Shown: in pieces, positions 43,928 through 54,378 of the stretch
How the letters are laid out: the number at the start of each line of letters is the position of its first letter
How positions within the stretch are numbered: the first letter of the stretch is position 1
Assembly: GCF_014635305.1 (NCBI RefSeq)
Contig: NZ_BMCS01000001.1
Span: 1,798,001 to 1,862,000 of the forward strand
Source: Williamsia phyllosphaerae
GTDB taxonomy: Bacteria > Actinomycetota > Actinomycetes > Mycobacteriales > Mycobacteriaceae
Reading direction: 5' to 3'
Length of the DNA stretch: 64,000 bases
Program-made: the position numbers and the translations under genes
The notes under the pieces: generated by a model
What the model was told of the DNA's origin: nothing
The model's database searches: none
Seen by the model: the letters and a program-made list of their open reading frames with translations, nothing else

Positions 43928-44674
43928 ATGGCTACCGGAACCCTGATCCTGATGCGGCACGGCGAGAGCACCTGGAACGAGTCGAACCAGTTCACCGGCT
44001 GGGTCGACGTCGATCTGACCGACAAGGGACGCGCCGAGGCCAAGCGCGCGGGGGAGCTTCTCGTCGAACACGACCTGCTGCCCGACGTGCTCTACACATC
44101 GCTCTTGCGCCGGGCCATCGCGACCGCGCAGATCGCGCTCGACGTCGCCGACCGGCACTGGATCCCGGTGGTCCGCGACTGGCGGATCAACGAGCGGCAC
44201 TACGGCGCGCTGCAGGGCCTGGACAAGGCGGCCACCAAGGAGAAGTACGGCGACGAGCAGTTCATGCTGTGGCGTCGCAGCTATGACACCCCGCCGCCGG
44301 CCATCGAGCCCGACGCCGAGTACAGCCAGAGCAGTGATCCGCGCTACGCCGACCTCGATGCGGTGCCGCTGACGGAGTGCCTCAAGGACGTCGTCGAGCG
44401 GATGATCCCCTACTTCACCGAGGTCATCGCGCAGGATCTGCGCGCGGGCAAGACCGTCCTGATCGCCGCGCACGGCAACTCGCTGCGCGCGCTGGTCAAG
44501 CACCTCGAGCAGATCTCCGACGCCGACATCGCCGGGCTGAACATCCCCACCGGCAACCCGCGACGCTACGACCTGGGCGACGATCTGATGCCCGTCGGAC
44601 CGGGCGCCTACCTTGATCCCGAGGCCGCTGAGGCGGGGGCCGCCGCGGTCGCCGCGCAGGGCGAGAAGAAGTAG
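43928..44674 (+). CDS. gpmA: 2,3-bisphosphoglycerate-dependent phosphoglycerate mutase
   Basis: A 248-residue dPGM, interconverting 3- and 2-phosphoglycerate in glycolysis. The phosphohistidine His11 is in [22 protein letters not shown] and the second His in [15 protein letters not shown] are present. Length is standard. Matches Rv0489 (gpm1), upstream of senX3-regX3 as in M. tuberculosis, with an acetyltransferase gene between. Confidence 0.96.
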   Translation: MATGTLILMRHGESTWNESNQFTGWVDVDLTDKGRAEAKRAGELLVEHDLLPDVLYTSLLRRAIATAQIALDVADRHWIPVVRDWRINERHYGALQGLDKAATKEKYGDEQFMLWRRSYDTPPPAIEPDAEYSQSSDPRYADLDAVPLTECLKDVVERMIPYFTEVIAQDLRAGKTVLIAAHGNSLRALVKHLEQISDADIAGLNIPTGNPRRYDLGDDLMPVGPGAYLDPEAAEAGAAAVAAQGEKK

Positions 44675-44718
44675 TCCCGACCGCCGTCGAACCGGGTGCA
44701 TGTCCGGATTCGCGGCGC

Positions 44719-44724
44719 TATCCT
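44719..44724 (+). promoter_or_regulatory. -10 element (TATCCT), leaderless acetyltransferase
   Basis: TATCCT ends 5 nt before ATG 44730, in the 55-bp gap after gpmA. Confidence 0.4.
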
Positions 44725-44729
44725 GGGAT

Positions 44730-45059
44730 ATGGCCCAGGACACACATTCGGAGAACGCAGCCGGTGACTCACGGGTCCGTGTCAAGCACTCACGGCCCCA
44801 GGAACGCTACGAGGCGTATCTCGGCGACGAGTACATCGGTTATCTCGACTACGTCGACGAGATCGAACAGGTGGTCATCACCCACACGGTGATCGCGGAC
44901 CGGTTCAGCGGTCGCGGTCATGGTGGCCAGCTCGTACGCCACGTGCTCGACGACATCGCACCCACCCACAAACCGGTGGTGCCCGTCTGTCCGTTCGTGG
45001 CGCATTTCGTCGAGAAGAACCCCGCGTACGCATCGATGGTGGCCCAGATCAGCCGCTGA
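44730..45059 (+). CDS. GNAT-like N-acetyltransferase, YjdJ type
   Basis: A 109-residue short acetyltransferase of the Gcn5-like YjdJ family: DYVDEIEQVVITHTVIADRFSGRGHGGQLVRHVLDD includes the acetyl-CoA pyrophosphate loop RGHGGQLV, followed by VVPVCPFVAHFVEKNP, the C-terminal signature. It lacks the N-terminal strands of full GNATs, as usual for this family. Substrate unknown. Sits between gpmA and senX3. Confidence 0.85.
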   Translation: MAQDTHSENAAGDSRVRVKHSRPQERYEAYLGDEYIGYLDYVDEIEQVVITHTVIADRFSGRGHGGQLVRHVLDDIAPTHKPVVPVCPFVAHFVEKNPAYASMVAQISR

Positions 45060-45247
45060 GCGTCGTGGCGCGGGTCACCGCCTGTCCGGGCGCGAGGGCG
45101 AACGGGAGAAATCGCGGTGAACTCCACCCCAACAAGGCAGACCTGGCTTGTTACGGCGGTCGCCAACAAGCATTCTTGCCCAGTGTCGTGTTCAGCCAAC
45201 CGTAAGCTCCAGGGTCTGGATTTCACCGACTCTGGGCGAGCCGACCG

Positions 45248-45253
45248 TAGGCT
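45248..45253 (+). promoter_or_regulatory. -10 element (TAGGCT), leaderless senX3
   Basis: TAGGCT ends 6 nt before the GTG at 45260. A second candidate -10, TAAGCT, is at 45203-45208. No clear RegX3 direct repeat was identified in the 200-bp gap (45060-45259). Confidence 0.4.
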
Positions 45254-45259
45254 GACCGC

Positions 45260-46645
45260 GTGACCGCAGTGATCGTCGCCGGAGTCGTGGTGCTGATCGG
45301 GATCGCCGGAGTGCTCGGCTGGCTGATCGGGAAGCGGACGACGCGTCGATCGGTCCGGTCCCCCGAGATCCTGCGGGCCACCACCACGCCCGCGCCGCGC
45401 ACGGTCGCGACCCCGGACGCCCCGATCGGCGTCACCGCGGACAGCACCCTGGGCAACCGCCCCAACGAACTGCTCGAGCCGGGCACGGAGACCGTCGACG
45501 GCCGCATGTCCAAGGCCGCGCTGCTCGCCCTGGTGGTGCAGACCACCGAGGTCGGGATCGCCGTCGTCGACGAACACCGCGACGTGGTGATGTTCAACCG
45601 ACGCGCGCACGAGCTCGGGCTGGTTCACGACCACCTCCTGGAGGACCAGGTCTGGGCCGCGTCGCGGACCGTCCTCGAGACCGGCGAGGACGTCGACGTC
45701 GAACTCACCCCGCACCACGCCACCAACGGGTTCATCTCCACCGGGCGGGCCGTCGCGCCGCCGGTCGCGGTGCGCTGCGTGATCCGGCTGGTCACCGACG
45801 GCACCGAGCGGTACGCCGTGGTCTACGGCAGCGACGACTCCGACAACATGCGCCTCGAGGCCACCCGACGCGACTTCGTCGCGAACGTCTCCCACGAGCT
45901 CAAGACGCCCGTCGGTGCGATCGGCCTGCTCACCGAGGCGCTGCTGGAGTCACAGGACGACCCCGAGTCGGTCCGGCACTTCGGTGAGCGCGTCATCACC
46001 GAGTCGACCCGCATGGGCAACATGGTCAACGAGCTCATCGCGCTGTCGCGGCTGCAGGGTGCCGAGCGCCTGCCTGACTCCGACGACGTCGACGTCGACG
46101 AACTCGTCGACGAGGCGATCCACCGCGCGCAGGTCGGCGCCGAGGCCGCGGGCATCTCGTTGAACACCGACCGGCCCAGCGGCCTGGTGGTGCGCGGCGA
46201 TCGCACCCTGCTGCTCACGGCGCTGAACAACCTGATCGCCAACGCGATCGCGTACTCGCCGGCCAACTCGCCGGTGTCGGTGAGCCGCCGCGTGATCCCC
46301 GCGGGCTCAGATCCGGCGATGGTGGCCATCGCGGTGACCGACCGCGGGATCGGCATCGCCCCGCGCGATCAGGCCCGCGTGTTCGAGCGCTTCTTCCGCG
46401 TCGACAAGGCGCGGTCGCGGGCCACGGGCGGGACCGGACTCGGACTCGCCATCGTCAAACACGTCGCGGCGAACCACGACGGGTCGATCACCCTGTGGAG
46501 CAAACCCGGGACCGGCTCGACGTTCACGCTCGCGATCCCCATGTCTCGCGCCGGTGTCGGCGAGAAGACCATTCCTGCACCACGATTCACCACGGACAAG
46601 GACTCGGATCGCCGGGTTCTCGAGACGAAGGAACTGAACAGGTGA
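45260..46645 (+). CDS. senX3: Sensor histidine kinase SenX3
   Basis: A 461-residue kinase. An N-terminal membrane helix ([23 protein letters not shown]) is followed by a PAS-like domain (about 85-190), the dimerisation/phosphoacceptor domain with His212 in [14 protein letters not shown], and the ATPase domain ([48 protein letters not shown]). Senses phosphate state with the PhoU/Pst system in mycobacteria and phosphorylates RegX3. GTG start; overlaps regX3 by GTGA. Confidence 0.96.
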   Translation: MTAVIVAGVVVLIGIAGVLGWLIGKRTTRRSVRSPEILRATTTPAPRTVATPDAPIGVTADSTLGNRPNELLEPGTETVDGRMSKAALLALVVQTTEVGIAVVDEHRDVVMFNRRAHELGLVHDHLLEDQVWAASRTVLETGEDVDVELTPHHATNGFISTGRAVAPPVAVRCVIRLVTDGTERYAVVYGSDDSDNMRLEATRRDFVANVSHELKTPVGAIGLLTEALLESQDDPESVRHFGERVITESTRMGNMVNELIALSRLQGAERLPDSDDVDVDELVDEAIHRAQVGAEAAGISLNTDRPSGLVVRGDRTLLLTALNNLIANAIAYSPANSPVSVSRRVIPAGSDPAMVAIAVTDRGIGIAPRDQARVFERFFRVDKARSRATGGTGLGLAIVKHVAANHDGSITLWSKPGTGSTFTLAIPMSRAGVGEKTIPAPRFTTDKDSDRRVLETKELNR

Positions 46646-47331
46646 CGCACGTCCTGATTGTGGAAGACGAAGAGTCTCTGGCTGATCCGTTGGCCTTCCT
46701 GCTACGCAAGGAAGGGTTCGAGACGACGATCGTCAACGACGGCTCGCGCGCCATCGGCGAGTTCGAGCGGGTCTCGCCCGACATCGTGCTCCTCGACCTG
46801 ATGCTCCCCGGGGTGTCGGGGACCGAGGTCTGCAAGGCGCTGCGGCTCAAGTCCAGTGTCCCGGTGATCATGGTGACCGCACGCGACAGTGAGATCGACA
46901 AGGTCGTGGGCCTCGAACTCGGCGCCGACGACTACGTCACCAAGCCGTACTCGGCGCGTGAACTCATCGCGCGGATCCGTGCGGTGCTGCGCCGCGGCGT
47001 CGACACCGGTGACGACCTGGGACTCGACGGCGGTCTGCTCGAGGCCGGACCGGTCACGATGGACGTCGAGCGTCACATCGTGTCGGTGGAGGGGTCGACG
47101 ATCACGTTGCCGCTCAAGGAGTTCGACCTCCTGGAGTACCTGCTGCGCAACGCGGGACGGGTGCTGACCCGCGGACAGTTGATCGACCGCGTGTGGGGTG
47201 CCGACTACGTCGGCGACACCAAGACGCTCGACGTCCACGTCAAGCGGCTGCGCTCGAAGATCGAGTCCGATCCGGGCAACCCCAAGCACCTGGTCACCGT
47301 TCGCGGCCTGGGTTACAAGCTCGAGCCCTGA
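46642..47331 (+). CDS. regX3: Response regulator RegX3
   Basis: A 229-residue OmpR/PhoB-type regulator. The receiver domain has Asp9, the phosphoacceptor Asp52 (LLDLMLPG) and Lys in YVTKPYS; the C-terminal winged helix has [15 protein letters not shown] and [20 protein letters not shown]. Controls phosphate-starvation genes. GTG 46642 overlaps the senX3 stop. Convergent overlap of 19 bp with the HugZ-like gene. Confidence 0.97.
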   Translation: MTHVLIVEDEESLADPLAFLLRKEGFETTIVNDGSRAIGEFERVSPDIVLLDLMLPGVSGTEVCKALRLKSSVPVIMVTARDSEIDKVVGLELGADDYVTKPYSARELIARIRAVLRRGVDTGDDLGLDGGLLEAGPVTMDVERHIVSVEGSTITLPLKEFDLLEYLLRNAGRVLTRGQLIDRVWGADYVGDTKTLDVHVKRLRSKIESDPGNPKHLVTVRGLGYKLEP

Positions 47332-48128
47332 CGGGCGGCCTTCGCGAGTTCGACGGTGGCAGCACGCAACTCGTCGGCCGAGTCGAGGCGCTGCGCGTAC
47401 CCGACCCGGGTGTGTGCCGGCTGCGGTCCGCGCGGTGTCGCGACCAGCAGGTCGAGGCCGTACCGGTCGGCGCCGGTGCAGCGCGCGCTCGTCGCATCGG
47501 GGTATCCGCCGAGGGCGCGGGCCATCGCCAGCAGTGACTCGGCGTGGTCGGCGTTGAGGTGCTCGATCGCCGGACCGGCGTGTGGGACAACGGGGTCGGG
47601 TTCGGCCGAGATGTAGTCGGTGCCGCTCGCGGAGTCCATGCGTCCGTAGCCCCCGACCCATCGGACGCGGTGCACGCGCAGCACCCACAGCGAGAAGTCG
47701 CTGTAGTCGACGTAGTACTTCGCCGCCGGGACGGCCGCGAGGTGCGCGGCGCGGGCCGCGTCGTACTCGTCGCCGACCGGGCGTTCCACCGCACCCGCGA
47801 GCGTCACCCGTCCGCTGGCCAGCGGGTCGTCGTCGGTGTCGGGGGTGACGATGGCGATGCTCGCCCGCGGGTCGCGGGCGAGGTTGCGACCGTGCTCGGC
47901 CATGTGCGACACGCACAGCACCGGTGAGCCCTCGTGTAGTCCGTAGGTGACGAACGAGGCCCAGGGGTCACCGTCTGCGGTGAGCGTCGCCAGGGTCGCG
48001 GTGGTGTTCGACGCCGCGAGGGTCCTGGCCTCCTCCGCCGGCGACGAGCGCGTGGGACGCAGGACGTCGGTCAGCGGCCCGGGGATCGTGGGGGCGTCGC
48101 CGGGGTCACCGTGATCGCGATTGGCCAT
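47313..48128 (-). CDS. HugZ-like heme-utilisation/pyridoxamine 5'-phosphate oxidase family protein
   Basis: A 271-residue protein: an N-terminal split-barrel PNPOx domain (ASNTTATLATLTADGDPWASFVTYGLHEGSP, about 38-70) and a C-terminal DUF2470 domain (IEHLNADHAESLLAMARALGG, GADRYGLDLLV). This two-part layout is that of HugZ-type heme oxygenases and of related FMN/F420 proteins, so heme breakdown is possible but not certain. ATG 48128 with GAGGAG upstream. It follows the Rv0495c-like gene by 5 bp on the same strand. Confidence 0.82.
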   Translation of the reverse strand: MANRDHGDPGDAPTIPGPLTDVLRPTRSSPAEEARTLAASNTTATLATLTADGDPWASFVTYGLHEGSPVLCVSHMAEHGRNLARDPRASIAIVTPDTDDDPLASGRVTLAGAVERPVGDEYDAARAAHLAAVPAAKYYVDYSDFSLWVLRVHRVRWVGGYGRMDSASGTDYISAEPDPVVPHAGPAIEHLNADHAESLLAMARALGGYPDATSARCTGADRYGLDLLVATPRGPQPAHTRVGYAQRLDSADELRAATVELAKAARQGSSL

Positions 48129-48133
48129 GTTCT

Positions 48134-48985
48134 CTACTCCTCGGGAGTCAGCGCGTACTTGATGTCGCCGGTGCGTCGCTGCGTCGCGCGGGCGGTGGCC
48201 GGGTGGATCGCGATGAGGCCCAGGCCGTTGCGTCGGCGGCACGCCGCGGCGAGCTCGTCGTAGGCGGCCTGTCCGATCAGCTCGGTCAGCTCGGGGCCGT
48301 AGGACTGCCACACCTGCTTCTCGCCCACGTGCGCGTCGGGGGACCCCGAGCAGTACCACTTCAGGTCCTCGCCGCCCGAACCCCAACCACGACGGTCGAA
48401 CTCGGTGATCGTGGTCTTGAGGATCTCGGTGCCGTCGGGACGTTCGACCCACGTCTGCTCGCGCCGGACGGGCAACTGCCAGCACACGTCGGGCTTGACC
48501 GTCAGCGGTTCGAGTCCCTTGCGCAGGGCCATCGAGTGCAGCGCGCAGCCCGCACCGCCGGCGAAACCGGGACGGTTGAGGAAGATGCAGGCGCCCTTGT
48601 GCTTGCGCGTCTTGACGGCCGGCTCGTCGTCGAGTTCGTCCTCCTCGAGGTAGCCGCGCTTGCCCAGCGGATCACGGCCGGTGCCCTTGTCGTAGAACTG
48701 CCAGTCGTCGGGCGTCAGCATCTTCATGCCGCGTTCGAGCCGTTTGCGATCGTCTTTGTCGGACAGATAGGCGCCGTGGCTGCAGCACCCGTCGTCCTCG
48801 CGGCCCTCGATGATCCCCTGGCATGCGGGCGTGCCGAACACGCACGTCCAATGGGACAGCAGCCACGTCAGATCGGCGCTGATGAGGTGTTCGGGGTCGG
48901 CGGGATCGATGAAATCGAACCACTCGCGCGGGAAGTCGAGCTCCACTTCCGGGGCGGGGGTGATCTTGTCCGTGGCTGCCTGCAC
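48134..48985 (-). CDS. Conserved Cys-rich protein (Rv0495c-like)
   Basis: A 283-residue protein if started at GTG 48985 ([16 protein letters not shown]), where TACCGT lies 8 nt upstream; GTG 49006 gives 290 residues. It contains conserved cysteine clusters: [60 protein letters not shown] and [10 protein letters not shown]. These suggest a metal or Fe-S site. It corresponds to Rv0495c beside ppx; function not known. Divergent from ppx, with back-to-back promoters. Confidence 0.8.
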   Translation of the reverse strand: MQAATDKITPAPEVELDFPREWFDFIDPADPEHLISADLTWLLSHWTCVFGTPACQGIIEGREDDGCCSHGAYLSDKDDRKRLERGMKMLTPDDWQFYDKGTGRDPLGKRGYLEEDELDDEPAVKTRKHKGACIFLNRPGFAGGAGCALHSMALRKGLEPLTVKPDVCWQLPVRREQTWVERPDGTEILKTTITEFDRRGWGSGGEDLKWYCSGSPDAHVGEKQVWQSYGPELTELIGQAAYDELAAACRRRNGLGLIAIHPATARATQRRTGDIKYALTPEE

Positions 48986-48993
48986 AACTGACA

Positions 48994-49012
48994 ACGGTAG
49001 ACGCACTACCGT
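48994..49012. promoter_or_regulatory. Divergent -10 elements of Rv0495c-like and ppx genes
   Basis: TACCGT occurs on the minus strand (48999-48994, 8 nt before GTG 48985) and on the plus strand (49007-49012, 7 nt before GTG 49020). The two lie 7 bp apart. Confidence 0.45.
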
Positions 49013-49019
49013 GTGGGGC

Positions 49020-50024
49020 GTGCGCTTAGGAGTCCTCGACGTCGGTAGCAACACCGTCCATCTGTTGGTGGTCGATGCTCACCGTGGTGGGCACCCCACC
49101 CCGATGAGTTCGACCAAGTCGACGCTGCGGCTGGCCGAACAGATCGACGCGGGCGGAAAACTCTCCCCGCTGGGCGCGACGAAGTTGATCGAGGCGGTCG
49201 AGGAGTTCACGACCATCGCCTCGAGCTCGGGCTGCGCACAGGTCATGGCCTTCGCGACGTCGGCGGTGCGCGACGCGACCAACTGCGACCGCGTTCTCGA
49301 CGACGTCGAGAAGAGCACCGGCGTGCGGGTGGAGGTGCTGACCGGCGAGGACGAGGCCCGGCTCACGTCGCTGGCGGTACGCCGCTGGTTCGGGTGGAGT
49401 GCGGGCCGCATCCTCGCCCTCGACATCGGCGGCGGCTCGTTGGAACTGTCGAACGGGGTCGACGAGGAACCCGACGTCGCCCTGTCTTTGCCGCTCGGCG
49501 CGGGCCGGCTCACCCGGGAATGGCTGACCGAGGACCCGCCGGGCAAACGCCGCGTGGCGGTGCTGCGTGACTGGCTCGACGCCGAGTTGGCGGGCGCGGC
49601 GAAGGAGTTGAAGGCCGCCGGATCCCCGGATCTGGCCGTCGGGACGTCGAAGACCTTCCGATCCCTGGCCCGACTCACCGGTGCGGCGCCGTCGAGCGCG
49701 GGGCCGCGGGTGACGCGCACACTGACCAGCAACGGACTCCGACAGCTCATCTCGTTCATCTCCCGCATGACGGTCAGCGACCGCGCCGAGCTCGAGGGCG
49801 TCAGCGAGGACCGCGCCGGACAGCTCGTGGCGGGCGCGCTCGTCGCCGAGGCCTCGATGCGGGCGCTGTCGGTCGATACCCTCGAGATTTGCCCGTGGGC
49901 ACTACGGGAGGGTGTCATCTTGCGACGGCTCGACGCGGGTGAGGCGATCTCGACCGACCCGGTGACCCCGGACGGCGCGGGCATCGACATCGCGGCGAGC
50001 GGGCGCGCGGGCGCACGATCCTAG
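49020..50024 (+). CDS. ppx: Exopolyphosphatase/pppGpp phosphatase (Ppx/GppA)
   Basis: A 334-residue Ppx/GppA, removing phosphate from polyphosphate or pppGpp. Actin-like ATPase fold: [17 protein letters not shown] (phosphate 1), [34 protein letters not shown] (phosphate 2). Short form without the C-terminal HD domain, as in Rv0496. GTG 49020 chosen on synteny and -10 spacing; the frame is open upstream. Confidence 0.93.
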   Translation: MRLGVLDVGSNTVHLLVVDAHRGGHPTPMSSTKSTLRLAEQIDAGGKLSPLGATKLIEAVEEFTTIASSSGCAQVMAFATSAVRDATNCDRVLDDVEKSTGVRVEVLTGEDEARLTSLAVRRWFGWSAGRILALDIGGGSLELSNGVDEEPDVALSLPLGAGRLTREWLTEDPPGKRRVAVLRDWLDAELAGAAKELKAAGSPDLAVGTSKTFRSLARLTGAAPSSAGPRVTRTLTSNGLRQLISFISRMTVSDRAELEGVSEDRAGQLVAGALVAEASMRALSVDTLEICPWALREGVILRRLDAGEAISTDPVTPDGAGIDIAASGRAGARS

Positions 50025-50040
50025 GAAAGGCAGAACAGGA

Positions 50041-51405
50041 ATGGCCAGAGAACCGGATGCGGATTCACGGCCGATCTCGGTGGCCGAACTCATGGCACGG
50101 GCTCGGGAGCTGGACGAGGCGCCGGCCGCCGACGCGGGCTCGGACGGGTCGGGACGTCGACGTCGCGGTGGCGCCGGATCGGTGTCGTTCGCGGAGCTGA
50201 CCGGCGAGCTGCCCCGGGTGTCCGACACCCCCTCGGCCGACCCGGAGTCGCGGTTCGTCCCCACCGATTCGCCCACCGACGGGTCCGAGCGGCCACGCGC
50301 GCCGTTCCCGCGGTCCGAGCCGCCTCGACCCACCCGCGAGCCGGACGTCTTCCCGAGGTCGGAGGTCCCGGCGGCCCGACCGTTCGAACCCCCCACCCGT
50401 CAGGCCGCATGGGCCTCGCCCGACCGCGGTGCCCCCGAACGTCCGGTTCACCCCGCGACCCGCGACATCAGCAGTGGAGCCATCCGGGACCGTTTCCGCG
50501 ACCAGCGGCGCGCCGTCGCCGAGGACGCCGTGGAGACCGGCATCATCCCGCGCGTCGAGGAGGCGCCGGAGGTCGATGCGTCGACACCGCCGACCGGCTC
50601 GCTCGACGGCGCGGACCTGGGCCACCTCACGCCGCAGGAGCGTGAACGCGAATTCGAGCGGTACCGCAACTTCGAGGACATCGACGACTCCGCCGAGACC
50701 GCACCCGAACCGAAGAAGAAGCGTGGCCGCCTCGGCGGTCTGCTCCGCGGCCGGTCCGAGTCCACCGACGAGGAGCCGCGCGACGCCGACGAGCGGCCCT
50801 GGTCCCGGTGGCCCGCCGACGACGCGGCCGCGACCGAGGAGGTTCGCGACCACCTGCGCGACTCCGGCGACCTCGACGTCGCCGACGACTCGGCCGAGCC
50901 GTTCCCCCGCGACGACGCGGCCCCGCGCCCGGCGCCGCCCGCCGACGGACGCCGTCGCAGGGATGCCGACGCCGAGACCCAGGTCGTCGACCTGGACAAG
51001 GCCCAGGTCGCCGCGTACGCCGATGAGCGGGACGCGCGGGATCGCCCGGCCGACGCCGCCGTCGACGAGCAGCCCCGCCGTCGCCGGGCCCGCACCGACG
51101 ACGCCGACACGACCACCACGGAGACCTCCGACACCGAGGCGTCACCGGCACGGCAGTGGGCGATGCTCGGCGTCCAGGTCGTCGTCGGTCTCGTCGTGGG
51201 CGTCGGTCTGTTCCTCGGCTTCCACGAGTTGTGGAAATGGAACGTCTACTTTGCCCTGGTCCTGGCCGTCGTCGTCATGTTCGGCATGGTCACCACCGTG
51301 CACGTCGTGCGTCGCAGTCAGGACCTCATCAGCACCCTGCTCGCCCTGGGAGTCGGACTGATCGTCACGATCGGGCCGCTGGTGCTGCTCGCGTCGGGCA
51401 GTTGA
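50041..51405 (+). CDS. Membrane protein with long disordered N-terminus (Rv0497-like)
   Basis: A 454-residue protein. Residues about 1-375 are Asp/Glu/Arg/Pro-rich and low complexity, with ISVAELMARARELDEAP near the start. The C-terminus holds three membrane helices (AMLGVQVVVGLVVGVGLFLG, VYFALVLAVVVMFGMVTTVH, TLLALGVGLIVTIGPLVLL). The position after ppx matches Rv0497. The N-terminal region is much longer than I recall for the Mtb protein; function unknown. Short 16-bp gap from ppx. Confidence 0.82.
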   Translation: MAREPDADSRPISVAELMARARELDEAPAADAGSDGSGRRRRGGAGSVSFAELTGELPRVSDTPSADPESRFVPTDSPTDGSERPRAPFPRSEPPRPTREPDVFPRSEVPAARPFEPPTRQAAWASPDRGAPERPVHPATRDISSGAIRDRFRDQRRAVAEDAVETGIIPRVEEAPEVDASTPPTGSLDGADLGHLTPQEREREFERYRNFEDIDDSAETAPEPKKKRGRLGGLLRGRSESTDEEPRDADERPWSRWPADDAAATEEVRDHLRDSGDLDVADDSAEPFPRDDAAPRPAPPADGRRRRDADAETQVVDLDKAQVAAYADERDARDRPADAAVDEQPRRRRARTDDADTTTTETSDTEASPARQWAMLGVQVVVGLVVGVGLFLGFHELWKWNVYFALVLAVVVMFGMVTTVHVVRRSQDLISTLLALGVGLIVTIGPLVLLASGS

Positions 51406-51436
51406 CCACCCCGGGGACGACGCCGGGGGGCACCAC

Positions 51437-52282
51437 GTGAAGCTCGACATCCCCATCGGCCTGTCCACGGCATCGGTCTACCCGCAGAACACCGAGGCGG
51501 CGTTCCAGTACGCCAACGAACTGGGCTTCGACGGCGTCGAACTCATGGTGTGGGGGGAACAGGTCAGCCAGGACATCGACCACGTCCACTACCTGTCCGA
51601 CCGCTACGCGATGCCGGTGCTGTCGGTGCACGCACCGTGTCTGCTCATCTCGCAGCGGGTGTGGGGTCGCGACCCGGTCGCCAAGCTGGCGCGGTCGGTG
51701 AGCGCCGCGCAGGAACTCGGTGCCTCGACCGTCGTCGTCCACCCGCCGTTCCGCTGGCAACGTCGTTACGTCAAGGGGTTCTCCGAGACCGTCGCCGAAC
51801 TCGAGAGCGACAGCGGCGTCGCGGTGGCCGTGGAGAACATGTTCCCGATGCGCGCGGATCGCGTGTTCGGCAAGTACGAGCAGGCCGCCGACCGCATGCG
51901 TCGCCGCGGTGGGCCGGGGGCCAACCTGTCCGCGTTCGGCACGTCCATCGACCCCACCGACGACGGTTTCGCGAACTACACACTCGATCTCTCACACACG
52001 GCCACCGCCGGCGTCGACGCGATCGCCCTCTACGAGCGGATGGGCAGCCACCTCAACCACCTGCACCTCACCGACGGACTCGGAGCCGCGGTCGACGAAC
52101 ACCTCGTCCCCGGGGAGGGTTCGCAGCCGTGCGTGGAGATCTGCCGCCGTCTCGCCGACAGCGACTTCGCCGGCGCCGTCGTCCTCGAGGTCACCACCGG
52201 GTCGGCCCGCACCAAACCCGAACGCAGCGAGATCCTGGCGCGCTCACTGGCGTTCGCCCGTGAGCACCTCAAGCGGGCCTGA
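51437..52282 (+). CDS. Sugar phosphate isomerase/epimerase family TIM barrel (Rv0498-like)
   Basis: A 281-residue AP-endonuclease-2-type TIM barrel: IGLSTASVYPQNTEAAFQYA, LGFDGVELMVWGE, VLSVHAPCLLIS, VVVHPPFRWQ, VAVENMFP, LDLSHTATAG, HLHLTDG, the metal-site His/Glu residues of xylose-isomerase-like proteins. Substrate unknown. GTG start. Matches Rv0498. Confidence 0.87.
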   Translation: MKLDIPIGLSTASVYPQNTEAAFQYANELGFDGVELMVWGEQVSQDIDHVHYLSDRYAMPVLSVHAPCLLISQRVWGRDPVAKLARSVSAAQELGASTVVVHPPFRWQRRYVKGFSETVAELESDSGVAVAVENMFPMRADRVFGKYEQAADRMRRRGGPGANLSAFGTSIDPTDDGFANYTLDLSHTATAGVDAIALYERMGSHLNHLHLTDGLGAAVDEHLVPGEGSQPCVEICRRLADSDFAGAVVLEVTTGSARTKPERSEILARSLAFAREHLKRA

Positions 52283-52337
52283 ACGGCCCGTGTCCCAGAC
52301 CACGACCCAGTACGAGAAGTCGAGAAGAGGAATCCCC

Positions 52338-53216
52338 GTGACGTCGGTGACCGACCTGGCCGACCTGCGGCCCGACCCCGCAGGTGACGGCCCCGACCGC
52401 CGCACCTACCGCATCGACATCAGCCCGGTGTTCACCATCGGACCCAAGGTGCACGGCGGTGTCCTGCAGGTGATCTCCGCGCACGCGGCCACCCGGGCGC
52501 TGCGCGAGACCGCCCCCGACGCCGACGGTGCGGACGCCGTCGCCGACCTGGTGCCGGTGGCCATCTCGACCGAGTACCTCGGTGCGCCCGACCCGGCCGA
52601 GGTCATCGTGCGCGCGCAGGTGCGCAAACGCGGCCGACGTATATCGGTGATGGACGTCGAGATCGCGCAGGGGAGTCGCACGCTGGTCCACTCGTCGGTG
52701 TCGATGGCGCGTCTCGACCACGGCGAGCCCCGACACGCCACGTCCGGCGCCCTCTCGGCGATGCCGCCCGAACCGCCCGCCGACGCGGTCACCGTCGACG
52801 GTTCCCCGCTCGCGTCGGTCATCAACCTCTCCGGCGCCATCGCCCTGGCCTACGACGCCGACTCGGCCCCGTTCGTCCGGGGCGAGGTCGGGGAGCCGGT
52901 CTTGCGCCTGTGGGCAAAGCCCCACGACGTCGAGCCAGACGCCTTCTTCGCGTTGCTGGCCGGCGACATCTCGGCGCCGGTGGTGATGAACCTCGGACTG
53001 TTCGGGTGGGCGCCCACGCTGCAGCTGACCACCTACGTCCGCCGGATGCCCGCGCCCGGTTGGCTGCGTGTGCAGGCGTCGTCGTCGGAGGTCGGGGCCG
53101 GCTGGTTCGAGGAGGACCATCAGATCATCGACTCCACCGGCGCGCTGGTGGCGCAGTCCCGACAACTCGCACTCATCCCGGACGACACCGCGGCGGCAAC
53201 TGGAGGAAAGCAATGA
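52338..53216 (+). CDS. Acyl-CoA thioesterase-like double-hotdog protein (Rv0499-like)
   Basis: A 292-residue protein. RTYRIDISPVFTIGPKVHGGVLQVISAHAATRALRE begins the first hotdog; the second half has LFGWAPTLQLTTYVRRMPAPGWLRVQ, TesB/TE2-like. Start GTG 52338 has AGAGGA 8 nt upstream; GTG 52290 would add 16 residues. Overlaps proC by ATGA. Matches Rv0499. Confidence 0.84.
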   Translation: MTSVTDLADLRPDPAGDGPDRRTYRIDISPVFTIGPKVHGGVLQVISAHAATRALRETAPDADGADAVADLVPVAISTEYLGAPDPAEVIVRAQVRKRGRRISVMDVEIAQGSRTLVHSSVSMARLDHGEPRHATSGALSAMPPEPPADAVTVDGSPLASVINLSGAIALAYDADSAPFVRGEVGEPVLRLWAKPHDVEPDAFFALLAGDISAPVVMNLGLFGWAPTLQLTTYVRRMPAPGWLRVQASSSEVGAGWFEEDHQIIDSTGALVAQSRQLALIPDDTAAATGGKQ

Positions 53217-54064
53217 CACAGCGTGTGGCGATCATCGGCGGCGGCAAGATCGGTGAGGCCCTGCTCGCAGGCCTCATCGCGTCCGGACGCGCGACCAAGG
53301 ATCTCGTCGTGGCCGAGCGCGCGTCGTCTCGCGCGCAGGAGCTGAAGGACGAGTACGGCATCCGGGTCACCGACGTCGCCGACGCGGTGGAGGGCGCGGC
53401 CATCGTCGTGCTCGCGATCAAGCCCGCCGACGTCGACGCGGTGCTCGAACTCGTCTCCGGTGTCGAGGACGCCGGCGAGACCGAGCGGCTGACGGTGACC
53501 CTGGTCGCAGGGCTGCCCACCCGGAAGTACGAGAGCGCCCTGCCCGCGGGTGCGCCCGTGGTCCGCGTCATGCCCAACACCCCGATGCTCGTCAACGAGG
53601 CGATGTCGGCGGTCGCGGGCGGCCGCTACGCCACGGAGAAGCACGTCGCGACCGTGGTCGGACTGCTCGAGTCGGTCGGCAAGGTCGTCGTGGTGCCCGA
53701 GAAGCAGATGGATGCGGTCACCGCGTTGTCCGGGTCGGGTCCGGCGTATGCGTTCCTCATGGCCGAGGCGATGATCGACGCGGGTGTCGGGCTGGGGCTG
53801 TCGCGGCCGGTGGCGACCGAACTCGCCGGCCAGACCATCCGGGGCGCCGGCGTCCTGCTGACCGATTCCGGGCTCTCTCCGGTCGATCTGCGTGCCGCGG
53901 TCACCTCGCCGGCCGGGACGACCGCCGAGGCCATCCGTCAGCTCGAGGCGAACGGGTTCCGGCACGGGTTCTACGAGGCGATGCGCGCCAACGTCGCGGC
54001 CAGTGTGGCGACCGCCGCGGCCCAGGCGGCCACCGGAGGAACCGAGCCGTCCGACCGCGACTGA
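53213..54064 (+). CDS. proC: Pyrroline-5-carboxylate reductase
   Basis: A 283-residue ProC, last step of proline synthesis (P5C + NADPH). Rossmann motif VAIIGGGKIGEALLAGLI, VRVMPNTPMLVNEAMSAV, and the family signature near LTDSGLSPVDLRAAVTSPAGTTAEAI. ATG 53213 with TGGAGGAAAG upstream; overlaps the previous stop. Matches Rv0500. Confidence 0.96.
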   Translation: MTQRVAIIGGGKIGEALLAGLIASGRATKDLVVAERASSRAQELKDEYGIRVTDVADAVEGAAIVVLAIKPADVDAVLELVSGVEDAGETERLTVTLVAGLPTRKYESALPAGAPVVRVMPNTPMLVNEAMSAVAGGRYATEKHVATVVGLLESVGKVVVVPEKQMDAVTALSGSGPAYAFLMAEAMIDAGVGLGLSRPVATELAGQTIRGAGVLLTDSGLSPVDLRAAVTSPAGTTAEAIRQLEANGFRHGFYEAMRANVAASVATAAAQAATGGTEPSDRD

Positions 54065-54378
54065 CGCGGTCGTCGCGACACACCGGAGCGTCCGGGGCAA
54101 TCCGATCCGGTGCCGTCGTGGCCCTGATTCGGCCCATCTCGGACACGAACACGACGAATATCCAGTTCAGGGGCCTTCGTTACCGTGCGCCACGCCGACA
54201 AACGGGACGACACGCCGAAGATATCGGTCTGCTAACCGATAAATCTCGAAATGGTTACCCACTCACGTCGCATCAACCACATCCGCCACGCTAAGCTCCC
54301 CTCAGCACGTGCGTGTCTGGTGTCCGCAGGAGGGGAAGCCTGCGGCCGCGACGCGTGCACCGGAGGTATGTGAATTTC
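54065..54378 (+). promoter_or_regulatory. 314-bp non-coding region with promoter and inverted repeat
   Basis: No gene is seen between proC and the HTH gene. It holds an inverted repeat TATCGGT-N6-ACCGATA (54222-54241), a candidate operator or hairpin, and a possible -10, TAAGCT, at 54292-54297, leaving a leader with GGAGG at 54362-54366. The stretch around 54230-54260 is AT-richer than the surroundings. Confidence 0.4.
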